A stretch of DNA of 13,384 nucleotides, taken from contig JWZX01002107.1 in the NCBI GenBank assembly GCA_001275005.1, positions 1 through 13,384 of the forward strand, read 5' to 3'. Positions 5,985 to 13,350 of this stretch are shown piece by piece (the stretch's first letter is position 1; each line of letters begins with the position of its first letter). This DNA is from Chrysochromulina tobinii. Lineage: Eukaryota > Haptophyta > Prymnesiales > Chrysochromulinaceae. Under the pieces are notes generated by a model, which saw nothing but the letters and a program-made list of their open reading frames with translations, made no database searches and had not been told where the DNA came from. The position numbers and the translations under genes were made by a program.

Positions 5985-7514
5985 TCAACTAGGAGCAGGG
6001 TACAGCGCCGCAGTAAATCGATGCCGAGAGGTTCCAGCGGCAGCACTGCAGTTATTGCACGTGGCTCGGCAGCGAGCCGCGATGAATTCCTCACGACAGT
6101 GACCGATTCGTTCCGTGCACCACTCGGCGCTCTTCGTATTGACGCAAACCATCCTCGGCCTCGCGCCAGCACTCCGCAGCGCTGTACTTTTGAACCGTTC
6201 CTGGTCCGCCAAGATCTCGGGTGAGGCGATCACGCCCAGCCCGCCCCGAACGACGACGTTCTCCGCATACGCCGCTGCCACTAACACGAGCTCGCCCTTG
6301 TTGCCGATGCCCTTGATCGTCTGGCTGAGCACGACCTCGATCTTTCTGCCCGCCGCCTCTTTCTTGGTGCGGCACTCGGAATCATTGAAGCAGCAGAATG
6401 CGGGGACGCGCTCGTGAGCTGGCCGTGGCCGTTCGGTACGGTTCATGTAAAGATTGTGGATGTCGGGAAGATTCCATGCCAGCTGCAGCCGCCGCCGATG
6501 GGAGGCAAGAGCGTTCGCAAGACCGGCTCGTTCGAAGATGGCGGCGGGATCAAATCGCTTTGCAAAGAGCCTTCTTCGCTCCATGGCGCGCGCTCGCTCG
6601 GCCGCGGGGTCCTGCTGCCACGTGGCAAACACCGCAGGCGCAATGGCCTCGATCGGCAGGAACTGCACGAGGCCTTCATATTCCTTCTCGTCTGCCGGAT
6701 AGCAGTGCTCCGAAAAGACGTTCGCACCCGATGCAAGCAGTTCTGAAAGCCGAAAACTCTCGCACCCCGCCGTGGGTCCTTCAGAGGGCTCATGCTCATG
6801 TCCAACAGACGCTGCCCAGCCGCACGCCTTATGGAGGTTGAGATACGTGGAATGCCTCGCCATCGTCGCGCTCCAGGTCTCATCTGAATCCGCGGATTTG
6901 ATGGATCGGAACGGGCAAGAGGCATGGGCCACGCCGCACCAACGAGGGTTGCAAAGGCTGTCGATGCACCTTGAGGGGAGGGGTGGTGGTTCTGACGCTC
7001 GGGTCCCAAGTCTTTCCACGAGACCACGCACGATATGCTTCGCGCAGCTCATGCGCATGTCGTAGACACGACTCACAGACCCAAGAAAGGCGAGAGTCCG
7101 TAGCGCTGGGGATGTGACTTCACTTGCCGCCAGCGGCCGACCTGCTGCGCGCACGGAATATCCCGGTGGCACGTAGCGCACTCGTATCCCAGATGGATCA
7201 TCCGGACAGCACACCACGTTCACCGCAGTGTACTCCCAAATCTCTCGCACGGGAACCAACCGCTTCCGATCGCACGAGTGATGTTGGAAAGCTTCTGTCG
7301 AATAGAAGACGGTGAGGACATTGCGTATCGTGAGGCTCCGAAGCATACTTTCGACTCTTCGAAAGTTTATCGGTTCCATGTTCGCTGTGCCGACCCACAC
7401 GAAAACGTCTCCAGCTCCCAGACCTTCGATCAGGCGTCGATAGCCGCTTTCACGCAGTTCTCCCAGCCCGCTGCCTTGGATCGTCTCAAATCCACTGGCT
7501 TGCAAACCCTCCAT
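5985..7514 (-). CDS. Glycosyltransferase-like protein with bL9-like and ShKT domains
   Basis: Single open frame, 509 residues, ATG at 7514-7512, TAG at 5987-5985, upstream in-frame stop at 7565-7563. Residues about 35-345 look like a GT-B-type glycosyltransferase: EIWEYTAVNV and YVPPGY (91-119), then YLNLHKACGW and FRLSELLASGANVFSE (254-269) with a DEKEYEGLVQF motif, typical of the nucleotide-sugar half. No acceptor or sugar can be named. Residues about 391-441 match the N-terminal domain of ribosomal protein bL9 (KGIGNKGELVLV, YAEN, GLGVIAS). Residues 457-489 form an ShKT six-cysteine domain with spacing C-x8-C-x6-C-x8-C-x3-C-x2-C. ShKT domains usually lie in secreted or ER-lumen proteins, yet I see no signal peptide or membrane segment, so an N-terminal exon may be missing. 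Codon use is visibly less GC-biased at third positions than in fadH, and no introns are present. Confidence 0.8.
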   Translation of the reverse strand: MEGLQASGFETIQGSGLGELRESGYRRLIEGLGAGDVFVWVGTANMEPINFRRVESMLRSLTIRNVLTVFYSTEAFQHHSCDRKRLVPVREIWEYTAVNVVCCPDDPSGIRVRYVPPGYSVRAAGRPLAASEVTSPALRTLAFLGSVSRVYDMRMSCAKHIVRGLVERLGTRASEPPPLPSRCIDSLCNPRWCGVAHASCPFRSIKSADSDETWSATMARHSTYLNLHKACGWAASVGHEHEPSEGPTAGCESFRLSELLASGANVFSEHCYPADEKEYEGLVQFLPIEAIAPAVFATWQQDPAAERARAMERRRLFAKRFDPAAIFERAGLANALASHRRRLQLAWNLPDIHNLYMNRTERPRPAHERVPAFCCFNDSECRTKKEAAGRKIEVVLSQTIKGIGNKGELVLVAAAYAENVVVRGGLGVIASPEILADQERFKSTALRSAGARPRMVCVNTKSAEWCTERIGHCREEFIAARCRATCNNCSAAAGTSRHRFTAALYPAPS

Positions 7515-8008
7515 GACGGTACGAACGGCAGGCTGGAACCTTAAAGCAATCGACCGTTCACTCTAGCTCTGAGGCCGTGAGGAGTTCGAGGAGTTCGAAG
7601 CTCTCACGCTCGACCAAACGAGAGCGCGCGCGACCATTTTCAAGCCGTGTGCTCGGTCGCACTCCCAGCGCGTCGGAGACGTAGTACGAAGTACACAGGA
7701 TCACACTCGATAGCTCACAATAAGGGCTCATCACGACGCTTTGAAAGTTTTGAAACGACCTCATCCGAAAACTTCGTTACGCTATTACCGTAACAAATCG
7801 AATGCCAGACCGGACTCTTCCAGCAGACCTGCACCAACGTAGGAACGTATACCTCCTCCTCTCGCCTACTTCCTTTTCTCTCTCTCGCGTCACTCTCGAC
7901 TGGCCTCTCACATCTCGTCGCATCTCGTCGAGTCCGGCCCGTCACACGAGACCCCGCTCAAGCGCCCACCATGACGCCCAACACACGCGCGCCCGCTCAC
8001 GCGCCCGC
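7515..8008 (-). promoter_or_regulatory. Spacer: probable promoter of the glycosyltransferase-like gene
   Basis: About 490 bp between two minus-strand genes. The half near 7850-7960 is strongly pyrimidine-rich on the plus strand (CTTCCTTTTCTCTCTCTCGC) with a doubled CATCTCGTCG. GCGCCCGCTCA is doubled at about 7989-8011, overlapping the stop of the ATP-grasp gene. No gene or RNA seen. No cassette repeats occur here, consistent with untranscribed or intron-free DNA. Confidence 0.35.
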
Positions 8009-9865
8009 TCATGCGCCCTCGACGAAGCGCAAGACACTCTCGGCGAACGCACAGTACGCCGCCTCGTCAAACGTAGCGCGGAAGAAGTTGCAGCTCAGAT
8101 TGCCCTCAAGGAGCAGCATGCCCTCCGGCTCGGTCATCGCCACGTCCCAACCGCACAGCGGCACGCCCGGCATCAGCTTCTTGTGCGCACGCGTCACGAG
8201 ATCGCTGGCCTCGGCAAGCCCGAGCACGCGCTCGCCTGATGATGGAGACAATCAGGCGCAATCAGGCGCAATCAAGCGCAATCAAGCGCAATCAGGTTGG
8301 CTCGGCAAGCCCGAGCACGCGCTCGCCAGCAATCGGCGTGTCCGTGCCTGATGATAGAGACAATCAGGCGCAATCAGGCGCAATCAAGCGCAATCAATTG
8401 GCTCGCCTGCAATCGGCGTGTCCGTGTCCGGGTGATGTGTGATGGTGTGCCCGGGGGAGAACCACGGGCAAGAGAGGGCCTTCCGCCAGAGCTGGTACCT
8501 GATGAGGGAGGCAATCAGAGATCATCAGAACCAATCAGCCTGATGAGGGAGGCAATCAGAGAGGGCCTTCCGCCAGAGCTGGTACCTGATGAGGGAGTCA
8601 ATCAGAGATCATTCGAGTCAGTCGGAGACCATCAGAACCAATCAGCCTGATGAGGGAGGCCATCAGAGAGGGCTCGTACCAATGGGCATTCGAAGTGCCT
8701 TTCTTGAGCGTGCACGTGGGTAGGTCGACGTCGAACATGATGCACGAGTGGTCCGTGCTCGCACCGGCCCGGCCCGCCCGGAAGCACGCCGAGAGGACCA
8801 AAATGTCATCCGATGAGCATTGCTCGTCTGGCACCTGTGTGGAGGGAGTAGGTTTGCCTAATTAGGGAGGGTGCTCGATGGAGGATTGCCTGCTCGTACG
8901 CAATCAGAGGCCATCAGTGGTCGCACCGGCCGAATGCATGCACGGGAGGCCGTGATGAATCGGAACGCAATCACAGGCCATCAGTGGTCGTACCGGCCGA
9001 ATGCATGCACGGGAGGCCGTGATGAATCGGAACGCAATCACAGGCCATCAGTGGTCGCACCGGCCGAATGCATGCACGGGAGGCCGTTATGAATCGGAAC
9101 GCAATCAGAGGTCATCGTTGGTCGCACCGGCCGAATGCATGCACGGGAGGCCGTGATGAATCGGAACGTGGAGAGCGGAGCGTTGCTTGGGAGCAAGCGC
9201 GCGATCGGGGCGGCGTTCGCGAGCCAGCCTTGCACGATCCAATCGCCGCCCGCCGCCGCGTTCGAGTACGTATTCATGCCCAGCCCACCCTCCTCATTCC
9301 GATGCTTCACCACAATCTTGGGGTGACGGAGCCACGGAGACACCGGCACGCCCTCGCGTTCGGCCGCCTCGAGGAAGGTGAGCTTGTCCTCGAGCGCGTA
9401 GCCGGGGTTGGCGGTCTTGCGCGCGTGGTACGACGCCAGCACGCAGTTCAGCCGCCAGTACGAGAACCAATCGCGGGGCGTCAAGAGCGCCTCGGCGAAG
9501 CTGGCGCCGAGAGGTGCCCCCCGGTAGACGAAGCCGACGATGGCGGCCCCGAGCGCGACGAGCGGCACGCCGAGCCACATGAAGAGGAAGCAGATGGGCT
9601 GGACGTAGAAGAGCAGCGAGAGCGGGATGCCGGTGCCGGGGATCGCCACGTTGCGCAGGTTCTTGCGCGCGTCGTTCGCGAAAGTGCCGCTCCGGTAGTG
9701 CGGCTCGCCCCAGAGGCGCACGTGAAGGGCGAGCCAGTAGATTTGCAAGCAAGCTGCTGGCTCGAGCTCGGGGAGAGCCGTGCGGAGGTTCTGGTACCTC
9801 GCGCCCTTGAGGAGGCACAGGTACAGGCCGCGCCAGTAGGCGGAGAGAGCTGCGGAAGCCAGCAT
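8009..9865 (-). CDS. Membrane-associated ATP-grasp protein, sugar-transfer type
   Basis: Exons on the minus strand: 9865-9128, 8834-8680, 8498-8407, 8235-8009; 403 residues, frame kept at all joins, TGA at 8011-8009. The family (sugar-transfer-associated or alpha-L-glutamate-ligase-related ATP-grasp) couples ATP to an acyl-phosphate step, usually near glycan or capsule genes in bacteria; the substrate here is unknown. Residues 80-113 form one long or two short membrane segments (SLLFYVQPICFLFMWLGVPL onward). ATP-grasp features: DKLTFLEAAEREGVPV (160-175), VVKHRNEEGGLGM (185-197), WIVQGWLANAAPIARLLP (209-226), STFRFIT (232-238), LVLSACFRAGRAG (257-269), HHPDTDTPIAG (319-329), GWDVAMT (357-363) and LLEGN (370-374). 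D359, E372 and N374 are the expected metal ligands. ATG at 9865 is the first in frame after a stop about 21 bases upstream; an extra 5' exon cannot be excluded. It shares a 183-bp upstream region with the plus-strand gene at 10049. Confidence 0.85.
8236..8406 (-). other. ATP-grasp intron 3, probable GC-AG, with junction fossil
   Basis: To keep PIAG-ERVLG in frame the donor must be TTGCAG^GCGAGC, a GC donor; acceptor CATCATCAG. Inside (about 8299-8347) is an unbroken copy of the joined exons: ACGGACACGCCGATTGCTGG continued by CGAGCGCGTGCTCGGGCTTG. It is flanked on both sides by CGCTTGATTGCGCCTGATTG-like repeats. Confidence 0.8.
8499..8679 (-). other. ATP-grasp intron 2 with copies of the downstream exon
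   Basis: Donor CATTG^GTACGA, acceptor CCCTCATCAG, phase 2. The start of exon 3 (GTACCAGCTCTGGCGGAAGG) has a second copy 87 bp upstream of the true one, and the intron's own first bases (GTACGAGCCCTCTCTGATGG) look like a shortened third copy. Each copy follows or precedes a TGATTGCCTCCCTCATCAG module. Confidence 0.85.
8835..9127 (-). other. ATP-grasp intron 1 with 67-bp repeats
   Basis: Donor CGGCCG^GTGCGA, acceptor CCCTCCACACAG, phase 0. The last bases of exon 1 (TTCCGATTCATCACGGCCTC onward) recur three times inside the intron at 67-bp steps, each followed by the same GGTGCGACCA or GGTACGACCA donor. The 3' end is not of the CATCAG type. Confidence 0.88.
8927..9170 (-). repeat. 67-bp tandem repeat of an exon-intron border, four copies
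   Basis: CGGCCGAATGCATGCACGGG occurs at 8927, 8994, 9061 and 9128 on the plus strand. The copy at 9128 is the real exon 1 end; the other three are intronic. Because 67 is not a multiple of three, use of another donor would shift the frame. Confidence 0.95.
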
Positions 9866-10048
9866 GAATTGCCGTGAAGACCCAAACTATTTTCAATGAC
9901 CTGTCCCTAGGCCACGTGAAACGAACCCGAGGACGCGGGACCGAGACCGGGAACATGCTTTCGCGAGCGATTGACGAAACGACGTCCAGAACACGAGGGG
10001 CTCCTTCGCCGTCCAGCCTCATCGCCCCGCTCGCCCTGACCCGCAGCC
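9866..10048. promoter_or_regulatory. Divergent promoter region
   Basis: 183 bp separate the start codons of the minus-strand ATP-grasp gene and the plus-strand acylated-protein gene. A CACGTG palindrome lies at 9913-9918. No other recognisable element. A shared bidirectional promoter is inferred from the head-to-head layout. Confidence 0.5.
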
Positions 10049-11390
10049 ATGGGCTGCCCCTCATCGAAGCCGGTCGAGGTGGATGCCGACGGCGTCGAGA
10101 TTTCGGGCAAGAAGTTGCAAAAGATGCGCTTGAATACCTCGCGCAGCTCGAGCGACACCTACTCCGAGCGCGACGACGAGGCGCCCCGTAACCCAAAGAT
10201 TAAGGCGACCTTCACCGCGGCACGTGCTCCTCCTCCTCCGCCGCCGCCGCCGCCGCCGCCGCCATCGGTGGCGGCCGCAAAGGCGCTAGCCTTGCTCGAC
10301 CCTGCGCGCCCTGCGCCGGGCAAGGCGATGCCTCCTCCACCGCCGCCGACTCAGCCGACTCAGCCGACGACGACGGCGGCGGCCAAGGCGCCGGCCAGGC
10401 AGGCGTGCGTGCTGTCCTCGCCGGCGACCAGGCAGACGTGTACTGTCGCCTTGCCGGCAGCGGAGCAGCAACAGAAGCGGCACAATGCCGAGGCCGAGGC
10501 GGCGGCGGCAAGGGTGACATCGACGGCCGCCGCTGCGGCGGCGGCGAAGGCGAAGGCCACAGCAGCAGCGGCAGCGGCAGCGGCGGCCAGGGCGGCGGCG
10601 ACGGTGGCGGCGAACGGGGCGGCCGAAGCCAACGGACGACACCCTCCGACCTTGCCTCCGCCCGCGAGGTTCATCCCTGGCATGGAGGTGGCCCAGGTGC
10701 ATGCTGATTGCGACTGAGTGCATGCTGATTGCGACTGATTGCCTCTCTCATCAAGGTTCATCCCTGGCATGGAGGTGGCCCAGATGCGTGGTTGGCGCTG
10801 ATGATGGGCGCTGATGATGGGCACTGATTGGCGCTGATGGCACTGCGGATTGCGACTGGATGCATGCTGGTTGCGACTGAATGCATGCTGGTTGCGACTA
10901 ATTGCATGCTGATTGCAACATTATTGCAATATGATTGCGACTGATTGCATCCCTCATCAGGTGGAGGGCCGGCTCGAGGCTTTTGCATGCTGATTGCAAC
11001 TGATTGCAACTGATTGCAACTGATTGCAATTGATTGCCTCCCTCATCAGGTGGAGGGCCGGCTCGAGGCTATTCTAACCAGGCGGCGCGAGGCCGCGGAG
11101 GAGGAGGAGGAGGCAGCGTGGAAACGGCCTGCCGATCACGACGAGGTGATGGTCGTTGATTGCGACTGAGTGCATGCTGATTGCGTCCCTCATCACTGCT
11201 GATCACGACGAGGTGATGGTCGTTGATTGGCGCGGATGGCCCCTGATTGCGTCCCTCATCAGGCGGCGGAGGACGAGGACGGAGACGATGCCTATGATTG
11301 CCTCTGATTGCATGCTGATTGAGTCCCTCATCAGGCGGCGGAGGACGAGGACGGAGACTATGCCTATGGCGACCACGACGAGAACGAGGT

Positions 11391-11422
<32 letters not shown>

Positions 11423-11853
11423 GTCTGCGCGTTCGAAAGCCTCGAGCGAGGGCGGGAGTTTTGGCGGTACGAGCTGCAGCGAGGGCGGCGACGGCGACGG
11501 CGAAAGCGGCGAAGCGAATGCCAGGCGGCGGCGCAGCGGCGGCGGCGGCGGCGAGGGCGGCGAAGGCGACGGCCAAGGTAACAGTGGCGGCGACCAAGGC
11601 GACCGCCAGCGCAACAGCGGCGGCGACGAAGGCGACTACGGAGGCGACGATGAAGCATGTTCCGGGTGCAGAGAGGGCCGCAACGGCGACGGCGGCGGCG
11701 GCCAAGGCGACGGCAGCTGCCGCCAAGGCGCTCCCGGGCGCGGGCGCGGCGAAGGCGAGCGCCGCCAAAGCAGCGAATGCGACGGCGGCGGCGGCGCGGC
11801 GCGTGCAGATCCTGGGCTCTCTCGCGGCTGAAAGGGCGAGAGACGCATTGTAA
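10049..11853 (+). CDS. Predicted N-myristoylated low-complexity Ala/Lys/Pro-rich protein
   Basis: Exons 10049-10696, 11050-11145 and 11335-11853 join in frame to 420 residues, TAA at the end. It begins MGCPSSKP: Gly2 with Ser6 fits N-myristoylation, and Cys3 fits added palmitoylation, so membrane anchoring is likely. Order: polar head (1-60), run of 12 prolines (61-72), Pro/Ala/Thr-rich part, Ala/Lys-rich helix-like stretches, a charged helix (GRLEAILTRRREAAEEEEE, about 219-237), a very acidic part (about 249-280) and a long Ala/Lys/Thr-rich C-terminal half (KATAAAAKA-like, resembling linker-histone tails in composition only), ending RRVQILGSLAAERARDAL. No enzyme domain or family recognised. 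Third-exon frame choice rests on the in-frame join at PADHDE-AAEDEDG and on the stop position; composition makes other frames open too. The start ATG has a good context (GCCATGGG). Confidence 0.7.
10697..11049 (+). other. Acylated-protein intron 1 with copies of both exons
   Basis: Donor CCCAG^GTGCAT, acceptor CCCTCATCAG, phase 0, 353 bp. A copy of the exon 1 end (GGTTCATCCCTGGCATGGAG) lies at about 10754-10783 and a copy of the exon 2 start (GTGGAGGGCCGGCTCGAGGC) at 10961-10980 after an earlier CCCTCATCAG. The rest is TGCATGCTGATTGCGACTGA-type units. Confidence 0.85.
11146..11334 (+). other. Acylated-protein intron 2 with copies of both exons
   Basis: Donor GACGAG^GTGATG, acceptor CCCTCATCAG, phase 0, 189 bp. 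The exon 2 end plus first intron bases (GATCACGACGAGGTGATGGT) recur at about 11200. The exon 3 start (GCGGCGGAGGACGAGGACGG) has an earlier copy at about 11262 behind another CCCTCATCAG. Confidence 0.82.
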
Positions 11854-12127
11854 CACACGAGGGCTTGGTGCCGGCTTGGGGGCTTGCGTGGGCGCTCGCC
11901 ATGGCGCTCGCCCCCTGTGGGGGCTTGCGAGGGGCGCTCACCAGGGCGTTCGCTCCGCTCCCGGGTGCGAAGATTCAAGCTGTGAGACGACCAGATGAGA
12001 GCCATCTAGATTTCAGTTTTTTAGAAAGTGTGTCCTCTTTCTTCGACTCTTCTTTCACACCGGAACGCTTGTGAAACGCGGCACGCTCGGCCGCAGGGTG
12101 CGACGGCCCGACGGCGCGTGCGCGGCC
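11854..12127 (+). promoter_or_regulatory. Spacer upstream of CSN2 with a 41-bp repeat
   Basis: A diverged tandem pair starts at 11878 and 11919 (GGGGGCTTGCG followed by GGGCGCTCGCC or GGGGCGCTCACC). The last 120 bp before the CSN2 start are clearly less GC-rich (TTTCAGTTTTTTAGAAAG, CCTCTTTCTTCGACTCTTC) and probably hold the promoter and 5' UTR. No gene seen. Confidence 0.4.
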
Positions 12128-13350
12128 ATGTCGGACGACGACTACGGCTTCGAGTACTCGGACGACGACCAGGACGAGGAGGATGTGAACATCGAGAACC
12201 GGTACTACAATGCCAAGGGCGATCTGGCGGAGGGGGACGTGGAGAAAGCGCTCGCGAGCTTCAAGGAGGTGGTGAGCATGGAGGATGAGAAGGGCGAGTG
12301 GGGCTTCAAAGCGTACAAGCAGATGGTGAAGCTGCACTTCAAGCAGGGCAACCACGCCAAGATGATGGATGCGTACCAGCAGATGCTCACGTACATCAAG
12401 TCGGCGGTCACGCGCAACTACTCCGAGAAGGTGATCAACAAGATCCTCGACCTCTACTCGGCGACGGAGCAAATGGAGCTGCTGCAGAACTTTTACGAGA
12501 TCACGCTCGCGGCGCTCATGGAGGCGAAGAACGACCGGCTCTGGTTCAAGACCAACCTGCGGCTGGGCAAGCTCTGGTTTGATCGCGAGGAGTACGGAAG
12601 GCTCCAGCGCATCCTCAAGGAGCTCCACAAGAGTTGCGAGGGCGAGGACGGTGAGGACCACTGAGGACCACTGAGGACCAATGATGACCACTGATTGCCA
12701 GTGACGAATCCTCAAGGAGCTCCACAAGAGTTGCGAGGGCGAGGACGGTGAGAATCTGAGTTGCCCAATCCCCCCCCCCTCCTCCCCCCATCATCAGGCG
12801 AGGACGACTTGAAAAAGGGCACCCAGCTTCTCGAGGTCTACGCGCTCGAGATCCAAATGTACACGGAGACCAAGAACAACAAGAAGCTCGCGTCACTGTA
12901 CACGACGGCGCTCGAGATGCGCTCGAGATGACGAGCGCCTGATGGCGTCTGATGGCCTCTGATGGCCTCTGAGTGCGACTCTTGCGTCCCCTCTCTCCTC
13001 AAAGGTACACGAAGGCGCTTGAGATTAAGAGCGCAATCCCTCACCCGAAGATTATGGGCGTCATCCGAGAGTGCGGCGGCAAGATGCACATGGTGCAGCG
13101 CGAGTGGGAAAAGGCGCGTAACGACTTTTTCGAGGCCTTTAAGAACTACGACGAGGCGGGCGTGCAGCGACGCGTGCAGTGTCTCAAGTACCTCGTGCTC
13201 GCGAACATGCTGATGAATTCCGACATCAACCCGTTCGACTCACAGGAGGCGAAGCCGTACAAGAACGACCCGGAGATCGTCGCAATGACCAACCTCGTCT
13301 CCGCGTACATGAAGAATGAGATCCGCGAGTTTGAGAAGCTTCTGAAGCAG
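12128..13350 (+). CDS. CSN2: COP9 signalosome complex subunit 2, 3' end missing
   Basis: CSN2 is a scaffold of the COP9 signalosome, which removes NEDD8 from cullins and so controls cullin-RING ubiquitin ligases, mostly in the nucleus. Exons 12128-12650, 12798-12897 and 13005-13350 give the first 323 residues; the animal protein has about 440. Clear family stretches: acidic start [140 protein letters not shown]. This covers the helical-repeat part and probably the beginning of the PCI domain. The frame hits TGA at 13363-13365, but homologs continue there, so exon 3 most likely ends at CAG^GCGAGC (13350, a GC donor) and the gene runs past the window. ATG at 12128 (GCCATGTC) fits the conserved start; a GTG 19 codons upstream is unlikely. 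Confidence 0.93.
12651..12797 (+). other. CSN2 intron 1 with fossil of the exon border
   Basis: Donor GACG^GTGAGG, acceptor CCCCATCATCAG, phase 1. After a run of CCACTGAGGA units, the last 41 bp of exon 1 (ATCCTCAAGGAGCTCCACAA onward) reappear at about 12708-12749, followed by GTGAGAATC and a C-rich tract. The first intron bases (GTGAGGACCAC) resemble the start of exon 2 (GCGAGGACGAC). Confidence 0.88.
12898..13004 (+). other. CSN2 intron 2 starting with a copy of exon 3
   Basis: Donor TCACT^GTACAC, acceptor CTCCTCAAAG, phase 2, 107 bp. The first bases (GTACACGACGGCGCTCGAGA) match the start of exon 3 (GTACACGAAGGCGCTTGAGA) with two changes. The middle has GATGGCCTCT units. Splicing restores [15 protein letters not shown], as in the family. 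Confidence 0.85.

Noticed and set aside
6140-6350. A free-standing organellar ribosomal protein bL9 gene
   Set aside because: The bL9-like part has no start or stop of its own and lacks the bL9 C-terminal domain; it is inside one continuous frame.
6398-7544. Plus-strand open frames opposite the glycosyltransferase-like gene
   Set aside because: They are shorter, in conflicting frames and without family motifs, while the minus frame is 509 codons with three recognisable domains.
9068-9877. A 269-codon plus-strand frame opposite ATP-grasp exon 1
   Set aside because: It is GC-rich shadow coding, lacks motifs and contains the 67-bp repeats; the minus strand has clear ATP-grasp motifs across four exons.
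12071-12127. GTG start 19 codons upstream for CSN2
   Set aside because: The conserved N-terminus of the family starts at [10 protein letters not shown], and GTG starts are not expected in a eukaryotic nuclear gene.
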